Source: Bacteroidota bacterium
GTDB taxonomy: Bacteria > Bacteroidota > Bacteroidia > Chitinophagales > Chitinophagaceae
DNA: 64,000 nt
NCBI GenBank assembly: GCA_030706605.1
Contig: JAUZOE010000008.1
Coordinates: forward strand, 1-64,000
Direction of reading: 5' to 3'
Under the pieces are notes generated by a model. That model saw only the letters and a program-made list of their open reading frames with translations, did no database searches and had not been told where the DNA came from. Shown here piece after piece: positions 32,724 to 42,437 of the stretch. A program made the position numbers and the translations under genes. How positions within the stretch are numbered: position 1 is the stretch's first letter; each line of letters begins with the position of its first letter.

Positions 32724-33347
32724 ATGAATATACTAATTGTAGCAGCAACAGAATTGGAGATCAGCCCCTTCATGAAGACAAATAAAAAGGCCGACATCTT
32801 AATAACAGGGATAGGAGTGCCTGCCACCGTATTTCACCTGGCAAAAAATTTAATGAAAAAAAAGTATGATTTGGTGATACAGGCTGGCATTGGAGGCACA
32901 TTTACCGATTCGCTAAATTTAGGAGAGGTAGTTCTCATAAAAAAAGACACTTTTGCCGATTTGGGAATTTCTGAAAAAGGAAATTTTAAAACACTATTTG
33001 AAGAAAATTTTATAAAGAAAAATGATTTCCCTTACCAGGATGGATGGCTGGTTAATCATACTATCGGTTTAGATAAGAATACCCTTCCATGGGTTAATTC
33101 CGTTACCGTTAATACTATAACTGACAACCCGATACAAATTAAAAACATTCAACAACAATTTTCAGCACAAGTTGAAAGCATGGAAGGCGCAGCTTTTCAT
33201 TATGTCTGCATCGAACAAAAAACAATTTTTTTACAAATGCGCAGTATTTCAAATATTGTTGGAGAAAGAGACAAAACAAAATGGAAAATAGAGAATTCTA
33301 TTGAAAACCTGAACATAGAATTATTTAAATTTATTAAAAGTCTTTAG
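32724..33347 (+). CDS. mqnB: Futalosine hydrolase
   Basis: A 207-residue nucleosidase of the PNP/MTAN fold. ILIVAATELEISPF opens the protein, GIGVPATVFHL and VIQAGIGGTF line the base and ribose sites, and VESMEGAAFHYVC carries the catalytic region. MqnB splits futalosine into dehypoxanthine futalosine and hypoxanthine in the alternative menaquinone route. mqnD begins 5 bp after its stop, which supports the assignment. Confidence 0.92.
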   Translation: MNILIVAATELEISPFMKTNKKADILITGIGVPATVFHLAKNLMKKKYDLVIQAGIGGTFTDSLNLGEVVLIKKDTFADLGISEKGNFKTLFEENFIKKNDFPYQDGWLVNHTIGLDKNTLPWVNSVTVNTITDNPIQIKNIQQQFSAQVESMEGAAFHYVCIEQKTIFLQMRSISNIVGERDKTKWKIENSIENLNIELFKFIKSL

Positions 33348-33352
33348 ACACC

Positions 33353-34204
33353 ATGATAAATTATACCCTCGGGTTTTCTCCCTGCCCAAATGATACTTTT
33401 ATTTTTGATGCCCTGGTTAATGGCAAAATAGATACCGGAGATTTTAAATTTAATGTCCGGCTTGAGGATGTAGAAACTTTAAATGAACTGGCAAAAAATG
33501 AAGTGCTTGATTTTACCAAAATAAGCTACGGCGCACTTCCATTGATTTCCGAAAATTACGTGGTACTCAATAGCGGGAGCGCGCTGGGCAAAGGTGTAGG
33601 GCCACTTCTTATTTCAAACGGGCCAGTTAATAGTAATGAAGTTAATAAATACACAATAGTGATTCCCGGCGAAAACACTACAGCCCATCTTTTATTCTCC
33701 CTTGCATTTCCTGGTGCAAAAAATAAGATTTTTAAAAGATATGATGAGATCGAAAATTCAGTACTTGAATCCGATAATGTACTCGGTGTAATCATTCATG
33801 AAAACAGGTTTACCTACATGCAAAAAGGCTTGCACAATATCATTGATCTTGGCAATTTCTGGGAAGAGAAAACATCTTTTCCAATCCCGTTGGGAGGCAT
33901 TGTTGCCAAAAGAAGAATCAATGAAAATGTTTTAAAACAAGTAGATGCGCTCATAAAAGCAAGCATTGAATATGCTTTTGAAAATTACCCGCTAATCACA
34001 GACTATGTAAAACTCCATTCACAGGAAATGGAACCTGAAGTAATGAAAAAGCATATAGACCTTTATGTGAATCAATTTTCAATCAGCCTTGGCGATGATG
34101 GGAAAAAAGCTATACAGAAATTCATGGAAATTTACCGGGATATTCATAATATCACGGATCAACCGGTTTTTTTATATCCTAGCCTTTTCCTCGAAGAAGC
34201 CTGA
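33353..34204 (+). CDS. mqnD: 1,4-dihydroxy-6-naphthoate synthase
   Basis: A 283-residue MqnA/MqnD family protein. The N-terminal YTLGFSPCPNDTFIFDALVN is diagnostic for MqnD. DFTKISYGALPLISENY and IPGENTTAHLL form the substrate cleft of this periplasmic-binding-protein-like fold. It converts cyclic dehypoxanthine futalosine to dihydroxynaphthoate. Pairing with mqnB shows that the organism makes menaquinone by the futalosine pathway. It converges with the class IV aminotransferase. Confidence 0.95.
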   Translation: MINYTLGFSPCPNDTFIFDALVNGKIDTGDFKFNVRLEDVETLNELAKNEVLDFTKISYGALPLISENYVVLNSGSALGKGVGPLLISNGPVNSNEVNKYTIVIPGENTTAHLLFSLAFPGAKNKIFKRYDEIENSVLESDNVLGVIIHENRFTYMQKGLHNIIDLGNFWEEKTSFPIPLGGIVAKRRINENVLKQVDALIKASIEYAFENYPLITDYVKLHSQEMEPEVMKKHIDLYVNQFSISLGDDGKKAIQKFMEIYRDIHNITDQPVFLYPSLFLEEA

Positions 34205-34208
34205 TCGG

Positions 34209-35051
34209 TTATTCCATATTATTCAGAACGCATTGAAAAATTTCTATTACCTTCTGGTTTTTATATTTTTTTTCTCCGAAATTTTTCACCCATCTAACCG
34301 GGTGAATGGAATTAGTAAGAAAACATTCATCAGCGTTTAGTACCTCTTCTACTGAAAGTTCTTTTTCAGATATATGAAACTGTTTAAACACCTTTTGTTC
34401 CAGCAAGCAACGACGCATAATGCCTGCCACGCAGCCTTCTGAAAGTGGAGGGGTAAAAATATTTTCATCCTGAATAATAAAAATATTAGCTATAGCAGAT
34501 TCGCAAACTCTCTCCCGGGTATTGAGCAAAATGGCATCATTGAGCTTATTTTTTTTTGCAAATAACCCAGCCATGGCATAAGGCAGATAATTATTCGTTT
34601 TTAAACTTGAAAATTGATCACAACTTTTCCGGGAAGCCGGAAAAACATCTATATCCAGGCCATTTGTATTCAATTCGATTTTACCAGGAAGCGACCAGGT
34701 TTCTATTATATAATGTGGGGAATTATTTTGCAGATCAAAAATACCTCCATCACCGCGAAAAACCATCAGGCGGATTCTTGCATTTTCTTCATGCCTGTTT
34801 TTTTTCAGCAGGGCATCAATTTTTTTTATCAAAAATTCTGCTGAAAAAGATTTTTTAATTTCAAACTGTAAATCTGAAAGGCCTTTAAAAAGGCGTTCAA
34901 AATGAAAATCAACATTCCTTATCTGGCCATTATACAATCGCATTGTCTCAAAGAGACCGTCTCCATACCTCAGCGATCGGTTACCGGCGCTTATTACGGG
35001 TGTACCCGAAATAAAAAACTGGTCGTTGTAAATAAAAAAAAGCTCATTCAT
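34209..35051 (-). CDS. Class IV aminotransferase (PabC/branched-chain type)
   Basis: A 280-residue PLP enzyme, started at MNELFFIYNDQFF (35051); a further ATG seven codons earlier is possible. SLRYGDGLFETMRL and FHFERLFKGL are the N-terminal hallmarks. The PLP Lys is in SSLKTNNYLPYA, and CESAIANIFI and GCVAGIMRRCL close the cofactor site. Members are branched-chain aminotransferases, D-amino acid aminotransferases or aminodeoxychorismate lyase (PabC). The nearby folE favours PabC in folate synthesis, but this is not decisive. Confidence 0.85.
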   Translation of the reverse strand: MNELFFIYNDQFFISGTPVISAGNRSLRYGDGLFETMRLYNGQIRNVDFHFERLFKGLSDLQFEIKKSFSAEFLIKKIDALLKKNRHEENARIRLMVFRGDGGIFDLQNNSPHYIIETWSLPGKIELNTNGLDIDVFPASRKSCDQFSSLKTNNYLPYAMAGLFAKKNKLNDAILLNTRERVCESAIANIFIIQDENIFTPPLSEGCVAGIMRRCLLEQKVFKQFHISEKELSVEEVLNADECFLTNSIHPVRWVKNFGEKKYKNQKVIEIFQCVLNNME

Positions 35052-35101
35052 AATTAGAAAATGAATGAGCAAAAATAGTTGTATGTATTGAGTAAACGAT
35101 T

Positions 35102-35782
35102 TTAATTTTCCTGGTCGAGCAGATTATTTTTAACTGCGAACATGATGAGCCCCGCAGTACTTTTAGCACCTGTTTTGGCTTTTAGTTTATCACGTATTGC
35201 TTCGATGGTACGTGGACTTAATTCAACTGCTTCAGCAATTTCCCTGGTACTTTTTTCTTCGCACATCAATCTTAAAATGGTAATTTCTTTATCATTAAGT
35301 GTGGCGTCTTCCTGTTGTAATTTAAATGGAGAGGCCATATTTTTCTGTCGAAGATTATTCAGGAGCGCTTTATTCGTTAAAGAGTTAAAGTAAAACTCCT
35401 GCAGATGGCAGGTCTTAATGGCTTCATAAATCACTTCAGCATCAGATGTTTTAACGAGATAACTGTTGGCACCTAATTCCATCAACTTAGTAATCATACT
35501 CTGATCATCAAGTAAAGTCAGCATGATCACTTTTATCTGGGGATATAGTTTTTTTATCTCAGGTAAAGTGGCAATACCATCCATAATAGGCATTTGAATA
35601 TCTAAAAGAATAACATCTGGCTGGATACTTTTTAGCATACTAAGCAAATGAGCGCCATTATCTGCTTCAGCAATTACTTTAATATCTTTTTTTGAAGAAA
35701 GTGCAGTTTTAACGCCTGCCCTGTATAGTACATGATCGTCGACAATCATTACATTAATCACTTCATCGTTTTCTTGTTTCAT
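35102..35782 (-). CDS. NarL/LuxR-type response regulator
   Basis: A 226-residue two-domain regulator. The receiver domain has the acidic pair in MIVDDHVLYRAG, the phospho-acceptor Asp in VILLDIQMPIMDG and Lys in YLVKTSDAEV. The C-terminal LuxR helix-turn-helix (about 160-220) reads LNDKEITILRLMCEEKSTREIAEAVELS. It controls transcription on phosphorylation by a sensor kinase, but no kinase is adjacent, so it is an orphan here. Confidence 0.92.
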   Translation of the reverse strand: MKQENDEVINVMIVDDHVLYRAGVKTALSSKKDIKVIAEADNGAHLLSMLKSIQPDVILLDIQMPIMDGIATLPEIKKLYPQIKVIMLTLLDDQSMITKLMELGANSYLVKTSDAEVIYEAIKTCHLQEFYFNSLTNKALLNNLRQKNMASPFKLQQEDATLNDKEITILRLMCEEKSTREIAEAVELSPRTIEAIRDKLKAKTGAKSTAGLIMFAVKNNLLDQEN

Positions 35783-36148
35783 ATAAAGTAGTCTATTGGA
35801 TAAATTTGGATTTTAATAACATAACAAAATTCGATTATTTTTATGGTAAAACATACAGAAGTATTACCGAATTTGAGACATAGTAATAATACGTATAAAT
35901 TGGGTAAAACAACTAACAATATAATAACAATTTAGTCACAAAAAGAGAGGTTTTATACTTAAAAAGTATCCAAAGCACTAAATTTATTTTTATTGTGCTA
36001 TTCTTTTCGCAGAATCAAAAAGTAAAAGTTGCCTTACTTATATGTCAATGTAAAAAAGCACCGTGGAAACGATACTTTTTTGTTATAACACAATTATTGT
36101 TCTGTAATCATTCTTTTGAATCAACAAAAAATTAAAGAATTACAGAAA
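35783..36148. other. 366-bp intergenic region between infC and the response regulator
   Basis: Genes rpmI and rplT, which usually follow infC, are absent here. The stretch is AT-rich, holds no coding-looking frame and shows no obvious strong terminator or ribosomal-protein leader. It probably contains the regulator's promoter. Confidence 0.5.
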
Positions 36149-36724
36149 TTATTTTTTCTTTTGACTTTTAGGCGCAAAAATTGCAAACATTCTTTTCCCT
36201 TCTAATTTAGGCATGCTTTCAAGAGTCCCCACATCTACAAGGCGCTCCGCAAATTTCAACAACAATAATTCTCCTCTTTCTTTGAACATGATAGCTCTTC
36301 CCTTAAACTGGACATAAGCTTTTACCTTATTACCATCTTTCAAAAAATTTTCAGCATGTTTTGATTTAAAATCAAAATCATGATCATCGGTATTAGGTGT
36401 AAAGCGAATTTCTTTGACTTCAGAAACTTTACTCTTCGCTTTCATATCCTTATCACGTTTCTTTTTTTCATAAAGAAACTTATTATAGTCAATAACTTTA
36501 CAAACAGGCGGATCTGCCTGAGGTGATATTTCTACCAGGTCAAGTCCCTGGTCATTTGCTATTCGTTGTGCTTCTGCAATCGGGTAAATTCCTATTTCAA
36601 TATTTTCACCTACCAATCGCACCATTGGTACTTTTATCATGTGATTGGTACGATGCTCTTGTTGCTGTTCTTTTTTAAAACGTGGATTAAATGCCCCTCT
36701 GGGCGGTCTGGGAGGAAATGCCAT
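36149..36724 (-). CDS. infC: Translation initiation factor IF-3
   Basis: A 191-residue IF-3. The N-domain has VRLVGENIEIGIYPIAEA and DLVEISPQADPPVCKVIDY. The C-domain has VKEIRFTPNTDDHDFDFKSK and GRAIMFKERGELLL. It binds the 30S subunit and selects the initiator tRNA and start codon. The start is ATG rather than the rare AUU used in enterobacteria. It follows thrS by 39 bp, the common bacterial order, but ribosomal protein genes rpmI and rplT do not follow. Confidence 0.95.
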   Translation of the reverse strand: MAFPPRPPRGAFNPRFKKEQQQEHRTNHMIKVPMVRLVGENIEIGIYPIAEAQRIANDQGLDLVEISPQADPPVCKVIDYNKFLYEKKKRDKDMKAKSKVSEVKEIRFTPNTDDHDFDFKSKHAENFLKDGNKVKAYVQFKGRAIMFKERGELLLLKFAERLVDVGTLESMPKLEGKRMFAIFAPKSQKKK

Positions 36725-36763
36725 TAATTGATTTTAGATTAAAAATTATTTTTTTATTTGTTA

Positions 36764-38719
36764 CTAAGATACTATTTCCAAGTTAAATGCTATCTTATTA
36801 TTAACTTCTTCCTTAATATTGGTAATCACTTCAGATAAAGATTGAGTTCCTTCATCCCCCTTACCCTGTCGCCTCACAGATACCATAGCCTCATTCACCT
36901 CTTTTTCACCAATTATAAGCATTATTGGAACCTTTGCCAGTTCTGTATCCCTGATTTTTTTACCGATTTTCTCACTTCGATCATCTATTTCAGCGCGAAT
37001 ATCATTATTTTTTAATTCATGTAAAACATTTTCTGCATAAGAAATAAATTTATCGCTTATCGGTAATATTTTTACCTGAACCGGAACCAGCCACATCGGG
37101 AATTTTCCTGCACAATGCTCCGTAAGAACCGCCACAAATCTTTCCAGGCTTCCGAAAGGTGCCCGATGAATCATTACCGGCCTGTGCTTCGCATTATCTT
37201 CTCCAATGTAAGTGAGGTCAAACCTTTCAGGTAAATTATAATCAACCTGTATTGTTCCTAATTGCCACTTTCTTCCAATAGCATCCCTCACCATAAAATC
37301 AAGTTTCGGGCCATAAAAAGCAGCCTCGCCGTATTCGATTATTACATTTTTCAACCCTTTTTCTTCTACAGCTTCTATAATATCTTTCTCTGCTCGTTCC
37401 CAATTTTCATCGCTGCCTATATACTTTGAGTGGTCATTCTGATCCCTCAATGAAATCTGTGCAGTATAATCGCTAAATCCTAGCGAGCTAAATGTGTACA
37501 AAACAAGGTCAATTACTTTTATAAACTCTTCTTTCACCTGTTCTGGCATACAAAATAAATGTGCATCATCTTGTGTAAATCCACGAACCCGGGTAAGTCC
37601 GTGCAATTCGCCTGATTGCTCATAGCGATAAACGGTTCCAAACTCAGCAAGCCTTAACGGAAGATCTTTATAGCTTCTTGGCGAAGATTTATAAATTTCA
37701 CAATGATGTGGACAATTCATAGGTTTTAAAAGAAACTCCTCTCCTTCTACCGGAGTTTTTATCGGCTGGAAACTGTCTGCTCCATATTTTTCATAATGCC
37801 CACTCGTTACGTATAAGCTTTTAGAACCGATGTGTGGAGTAATCACAGGAAGATAGCCCGATTCCAATTGTGCTTTCTGCATAAAATCCTGTAACCTTTG
37901 ACGAAGCATCGCTCCCTTAGGCAACCATAATGGCAAGCCTGCCCCGACTTTCTCTGAGAAAGTAAACAATTCCAGTTCCTTACCCAATTTTCTATGATCC
38001 CGCTTTTTGGCTTCTTCCAGGAAAATGAGGTATTCCTGTAATTCTTTTTGATTGGGAAAGGTAATTCCATAAATGCGTGTCAGCATTTTATTCTTTTCGT
38101 CTCCCTTCCAGTAAGCACCGGCAATACCGGTTAATTTTATCCCTTTTATTAACCCTGTAGAAGGAATATGAGGACCACGACATAAATCTGTAAATGCTCC
38201 CTGGGTATAAAAAGTAATATTGCCATCTTTTAACCCTGTGAGCAAATCCAGTTTATATTCATCTCCTTTTTCTTCAAAATATTTGATGGCATCGGCTTTT
38301 GAAATTTCTTTCCGAAGGAACGAATTATTTTGTTTGGAAAGCTCAGCCATTTTCTTTTCGAGCTTTTCGAGGTCGGTTTCTGTAATTACATTTTCACCCA
38401 AATCAATATCATAATAAAATCCTTTTTCGATAGGTGGTCCCACCCAGAATTTTACACCGGGAAAAGTATCTTCAACCGCTTCAGCCATCAGATGGGCGGA
38501 AGAGTGCCAAAAAGTAGATTTTGCTTTTTCATCATCCCAGGTAAGAAAATTTATAGAGGCATCATCATTAATCGGGCGCGACAAATCCCATACTTCATTG
38601 TTTACTTCAGCTGCTAAAATTTTACGTGCAAGTCCTTCACTAATTGATTTTGCAATCTCCAATGCGGAAACCCCTTGCTCATACTGCCTTACAGCGCCAT
38701 CAGGAAAAGTTATATTCAT
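36764..38719 (-). CDS. thrS: Threonyl-tRNA synthetase
   Basis: A 651-residue class II aminoacyl-tRNA synthetase. It has the N-terminal TGS domain ([16 protein letters not shown]), the editing domain with [12 protein letters not shown], catalytic motifs [24 protein letters not shown] and [22 protein letters not shown], and the C-terminal anticodon-binding domain. It charges tRNA-Thr and corrects serine misacylation. CAAATTTA at 38764-38771 reads TAAATTTG on the minus strand, a good -7 element. It is co-transcribed with infC. Confidence 0.97.
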   Translation of the reverse strand: MNITFPDGAVRQYEQGVSALEIAKSISEGLARKILAAEVNNEVWDLSRPINDDASINFLTWDDEKAKSTFWHSSAHLMAEAVEDTFPGVKFWVGPPIEKGFYYDIDLGENVITETDLEKLEKKMAELSKQNNSFLRKEISKADAIKYFEEKGDEYKLDLLTGLKDGNITFYTQGAFTDLCRGPHIPSTGLIKGIKLTGIAGAYWKGDEKNKMLTRIYGITFPNQKELQEYLIFLEEAKKRDHRKLGKELELFTFSEKVGAGLPLWLPKGAMLRQRLQDFMQKAQLESGYLPVITPHIGSKSLYVTSGHYEKYGADSFQPIKTPVEGEEFLLKPMNCPHHCEIYKSSPRSYKDLPLRLAEFGTVYRYEQSGELHGLTRVRGFTQDDAHLFCMPEQVKEEFIKVIDLVLYTFSSLGFSDYTAQISLRDQNDHSKYIGSDENWERAEKDIIEAVEEKGLKNVIIEYGEAAFYGPKLDFMVRDAIGRKWQLGTIQVDYNLPERFDLTYIGEDNAKHRPVMIHRAPFGSLERFVAVLTEHCAGKFPMWLVPVQVKILPISDKFISYAENVLHELKNNDIRAEIDDRSEKIGKKIRDTELAKVPIMLIIGEKEVNEAMVSVRRQGKGDEGTQSLSEVITNIKEEVNNKIAFNLEIVS

Positions 38720-38836
38720 AATTTACTAACTCAAAAATGTTTTATTTTAATTATCTTGAAAAGCAAATTTAACGAAGTATTAGACAAAGATGCTATTCCT
38801 TTGACAGGATATGCTTTTAATAACAATTAATTTTGA

Positions 38837-39979
38837 ATGAAACAATTATCAGGCATAGTGAAACAAATATTTACATTATCTTTTTTGTTGTTGTTGCGTT
38901 TTACTTCATTCGCTCAAGAGCTCGCACCCAAGCAATATTCTTCAAGGTTACCTCATTCGAATAATAAATTAAGAGGTGTCAATTTTAATGGTCAATGGAG
39001 AGGGCAGTTTAATGAAGTAACTAATGGATATTCAGGTTTTGGAGAAAATACTATAGTCTATGTTTTAGAGTTAAACACCAATGGCTCAAGAGTATCCGGA
39101 TATTCATATACTTATTTTACAGAAGGCGCTAAAAAATATTATACCATTTGCCGTCTTTCCGGTTCACTTAACAGGGAAACCAACGACCTGGTAGTAACAG
39201 AAGTTGAAAGGACAAAATTCAATACACCTCCGGGTTTTGTAAATTGCTTTCAAACACACCATCTCCATTATGAAAAAGATAGCGCCGATTTAGAAGTATT
39301 GCGCGGGACCTGGGAACCTGCTCCCAATCAGGGTGTCGGGTGCGGAAATGGGATCACCGTTCTTTCAAGGAGAATTTTATCCTCACTGCCCTTGGGAATA
39401 AGCTCGCCTAATCATAAAAACATAACAAAATCTCACCCGAGGGAAACTGAACATAAAAATCCCGTAGCAGTTGCCCCAAAAAGATCTGCACCGGCTATAG
39501 CTCCTAAAGCGGTAGAAACAAAGCCTGGAATCGAAAAGAATCAAATTAGCCTTGAAGAACCTCCGATCCAGAAAAATACTATCCCTGAAATTAAAAACAG
39601 TAATATTCTCTCTGTCAATTCTCCGAAATTTGAACCTCGCAGAAAAAATATCATAAAAACAATTACTATAGAGCAACCCACTTTTCACCTTGATTTTTAT
39701 GATAATGGTGAAATTGATGGTGATTCCATCTCTGTATTTTATAATGGAAAAGTGGTACTATCGCATAAAAGACTTTCCGATAAACCTATTTCACTCACAC
39801 TCACCCTGGATAAAGATGCAAAAGAAAATATAGTAACTATGTATGCTGATAACTTAGGTACTTTACCTCCTAATACAGCCTTAATGGTAGTTACAGATGG
39901 AAATAAAAGATATGAAGTAAGAATAGAATCTGATTTAGGCAAAAGCGGAAGTGTCATCTTTGAGCATGACAATAAGTAA
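38837..39979 (+). CDS. Secreted two-domain protein of unknown function
   Basis: A 380-residue protein with a signal peptide (FLLLLRFTSFAQ). Residues about 50-185 form a compact beta-rich domain (FNGQWRGQFNE, YTYFTEGAKKYY) that looks like a lipocalin or ligand-binding barrel. A Pro/Lys-rich linker spans about 195-275. The C-terminal domain (about 285-378) starts with HLDFYDNGEIDGDSISVFYN, a beta-sandwich pattern common in Bacteroidota surface proteins. TAATTTTG lies 1 bp before the ATG and may be a chance promoter match. No enzymatic motif is visible. Confidence 0.6.
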   Translation: MKQLSGIVKQIFTLSFLLLLRFTSFAQELAPKQYSSRLPHSNNKLRGVNFNGQWRGQFNEVTNGYSGFGENTIVYVLELNTNGSRVSGYSYTYFTEGAKKYYTICRLSGSLNRETNDLVVTEVERTKFNTPPGFVNCFQTHHLHYEKDSADLEVLRGTWEPAPNQGVGCGNGITVLSRRILSSLPLGISSPNHKNITKSHPRETEHKNPVAVAPKRSAPAIAPKAVETKPGIEKNQISLEEPPIQKNTIPEIKNSNILSVNSPKFEPRRKNIIKTITIEQPTFHLDFYDNGEIDGDSISVFYNGKVVLSHKRLSDKPISLTLTLDKDAKENIVTMYADNLGTLPPNTALMVVTDGNKRYEVRIESDLGKSGSVIFEHDNK

Positions 39980-40058
39980 TATATTGATTTATTCAAATGG
40001 CTACCGAATATGCAAAAAATTATTCAGGAAGAAGGGTGCATATATCCAGGACAAAGGC

Positions 40059-40802
40059 TCAAATTTTCTTAGCCACTATAATCATGCGTGGTGATCTTTT
40101 TACATCATAGCTTCCAAAATTATAATCTCCAAAGACCTTCTGAACCTGCATTTGATGATAAGAAAACATTTCTGTAAAATCTCCTAATGAAAATTTTGCT
40201 ACTTTTTCACTATGCTCAACAGGTTGTTTCAAAGAATCATCCTCCACTATTATCTTTTTATAAAAATGATCTTCATCAAACCACTTAGTAATAAAATAAT
40301 TAGTACCTCCTACCTCCAATTCCGATTGAGGAACCAGGTGGGTTTCTTCATAATGCACATTCAGATAATCAATAACAAAAATTCCATCAATTTTTAAAGA
40401 TTGAGCAATTGTTCTAATGGCATTATTATGTTCTCTCCTGGTATTAAAATATCCAAAGCTGGTAAAAAAATTAAAAGCATATTGAAAATAATTGATCCAG
40501 AACGGAAGACGCATATCATGTAAAAAAAAATGAAGATTTTTATTTTCATTTCTTTTAGCATCAGAAATACTGTCTTCAGACCAATCAATTCCGGTAACAT
40601 CAAATCCTTTTGAGGCCAGTTGAATAGAATGGCGTCCTTTGCCACAGGCTATATCGAGCATCATGGATCCGATTCGAGGATTTAAATGATCAATTAATTT
40701 ATTAATAAACTCCGCAGCTTCTGCCTCATCTCTTTTAAAATACAATTGATGATAATAAGGGGAATTAAACCATTCTTTAAACCAAGGTTGCGTGTCAGTC
40801 AT
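40059..40802 (-). CDS. Class I SAM-dependent methyltransferase
   Basis: A 247-residue methyltransferase. The SAM-binding motif I is MMLDIACGKGRHSIQLAS, followed by FDVTGIDWSEDS (acidic ribose contact) and FFTSFGYFN. The N-terminal WFKEWFNSPYYHQLYFKRD is typical of a widespread Bacteroidota group whose substrate is unknown. CAAAGGTA at 40820-40827 gives TACCTTTG on the minus strand, a -7 promoter element 18 bp from the start. Confidence 0.85.
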   Translation of the reverse strand: MTDTQPWFKEWFNSPYYHQLYFKRDEAEAAEFINKLIDHLNPRIGSMMLDIACGKGRHSIQLASKGFDVTGIDWSEDSISDAKRNENKNLHFFLHDMRLPFWINYFQYAFNFFTSFGYFNTRREHNNAIRTIAQSLKIDGIFVIDYLNVHYEETHLVPQSELEVGGTNYFITKWFDEDHFYKKIIVEDDSLKQPVEHSEKVAKFSLGDFTEMFSYHQMQVQKVFGDYNFGSYDVKRSPRMIIVAKKI

Positions 40803-40819
40803 TACATTTTTTTATGAAA

Positions 40820-40827
40820 CAAAGGTA
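40820..40827 (-). promoter_or_regulatory. -7 element for the methyltransferase gene
   Basis: TACCTTTG on the minus strand matches TAnnTTTG, 18 bp before the ATG at 40802. Confidence 0.5.
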
Positions 40828-40942
40828 AATCAGAAGATTTTATGAATTATAGATTAAGAGGGCTGATCCGTTAGTTTATTGAAATACAGAGTTTCAATAA
40901 TAGCCTTTAAACAGGAATTGAATAACTAACCAATTAAAAACT

Positions 40943-40950
40943 TAAATTTG
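40943..40950 (+). promoter_or_regulatory. -7 element for the glmM gene
   Basis: TAAATTTG matches TAnnTTTG and lies 19 bp before the GTG start at 40969. Confidence 0.55.
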
Positions 40951-40968
40951 CAGCTATAAAAACAATAA

Positions 40969-42348
40969 GTGGCACTCATAAAAAGTATATCAGGGATCAG
41001 GGGAACTATTGGTGGAAAAACAGGCGAAAACCTTACTCCCATAGACATTGTAAAATTTTCAGCAGCCTTTGCAAGTTCACTAGATTGTAACAGCAAAAAT
41101 AAGTCGATTGTTATTGGCCGCGATGGGAGGATGAGCGGAGAAATGGTAAGTAATTTATGCGCTAACACACTTATTGCCTGCGGATTTAATGTGACAGACC
41201 TTGGGCTTACCACTACTCCAACAGTTGAAATAGCGGTAAAGACAGAGAATGCTGCGGGAGGAATTATTTTGACTGCAAGCCATAATCCAAAAGAATGGAA
41301 TGCATTGAAACTGCTGAATAGTGAAGGAGAATTTATTAGTGCTTCGGAAGGTAAAGAAGTGCTCTCCATTGCAGAAAATGAGGATTTTAAATTTGTAGAT
41401 GTTGATCATATCGGGCTTTATCAGAAAGATGATTCTTACTTACAAAAACATATTGATGCCGTCTTGAACTACGATCTTGTAGATGTAGAAGCTATAAAGA
41501 AAGCTAATTTTAAAATAGTTTTAGATGCTATCAATAGTTCAGGCGCTATTTATATACCTACATTATTAAAGGCATTGGGGGTAAAAGATATTATCGTTAT
41601 CAATGGAGAAGTCAGTGGAAAATTTGATCATAACCCGGAGCCACTACCTAAACATTTAACTACGCTCAGCAATGAAGTAAAAAATCAGAAAGCCTCTTTA
41701 GGGATTGCTGTAGATCCTGACGTGGACCGGCTTTGTTTTGTTTGCGAAGATGGCAGTATGTTTGGTGAAGAATATACATTAGTAGCTGTTGCAGATTATG
41801 TTCTTACCAACAGAACAGGAAATACCGTCAGCAATATGTCTTCTACCAAGTCGCTCAAAGAAATTACCCATAAACACGGAGGAAAATATTTTCCATCTGC
41901 GGTAGGCGAAGTGAATGTGGTAAACAAGATGAAAGAATCAAACGCAGTAATTGGTGGAGAAGGAAACGGCGGAATCATTGTTCCGGATTTTCATTATGGC
42001 CGCGATGCATTGATAGGCATTGGCTTATTCCTGAGCCACCTTGCCCATTCACAAAAAAGCATTAAACAACTAAGAGGTAAATATCCTGATTATTACATTT
42101 CCAAAAATAAAATCGCACTTGAAAAAAATGTAGATGTAAAAGATATTTTCAAAAAAATAAAAGACAAGTATAAAAATAACCCTGTCAACACAGAAGATGG
42201 ATTAAAAATAGAATTTGATAATGATTGGGTTCATCTAAGAACAAGTAATACTGAACCTATTATAAGAATCTATTCTGAAAGTGATTTTGAAACTACTGCA
42301 GAAAATATCGCAAAAAAAATCATGAAAGATATTCATGAAGCAATGTGA
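40969..42348 (+). CDS. glmM: Phosphoglucosamine mutase
   Basis: A 459-residue phosphohexomutase, started at GTG because SISGIRGTIGG then begins the protein correctly. The phospho-Ser lies in GIILTASHNPKEWN, the Mg site in AVDPDVDRLCFV, the sugar loop in GGEGNGGIIVPD and the phosphate loop in RTSNTEPIIRIY. It converts glucosamine-6-phosphate to glucosamine-1-phosphate for peptidoglycan and LPS precursors. A general phosphomannomutase or phosphoglucomutase is the alternative. A cysteine desulfurase gene follows 89 bp downstream. Confidence 0.88.
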   Translation: MALIKSISGIRGTIGGKTGENLTPIDIVKFSAAFASSLDCNSKNKSIVIGRDGRMSGEMVSNLCANTLIACGFNVTDLGLTTTPTVEIAVKTENAAGGIILTASHNPKEWNALKLLNSEGEFISASEGKEVLSIAENEDFKFVDVDHIGLYQKDDSYLQKHIDAVLNYDLVDVEAIKKANFKIVLDAINSSGAIYIPTLLKALGVKDIIVINGEVSGKFDHNPEPLPKHLTTLSNEVKNQKASLGIAVDPDVDRLCFVCEDGSMFGEEYTLVAVADYVLTNRTGNTVSNMSSTKSLKEITHKHGGKYFPSAVGEVNVVNKMKESNAVIGGEGNGGIIVPDFHYGRDALIGIGLFLSHLAHSQKSIKQLRGKYPDYYISKNKIALEKNVDVKDIFKKIKDKYKNNPVNTEDGLKIEFDNDWVHLRTSNTEPIIRIYSESDFETTAENIAKKIMKDIHEAM

Positions 42349-42437
42349 GTATTGGATAGTTCTTCTCTTACAATATTCTATCGGTACCATACTCCGGCTA
42401 ATGAATCTGGAATCACATCAACAGGTTAATCTTTGTC

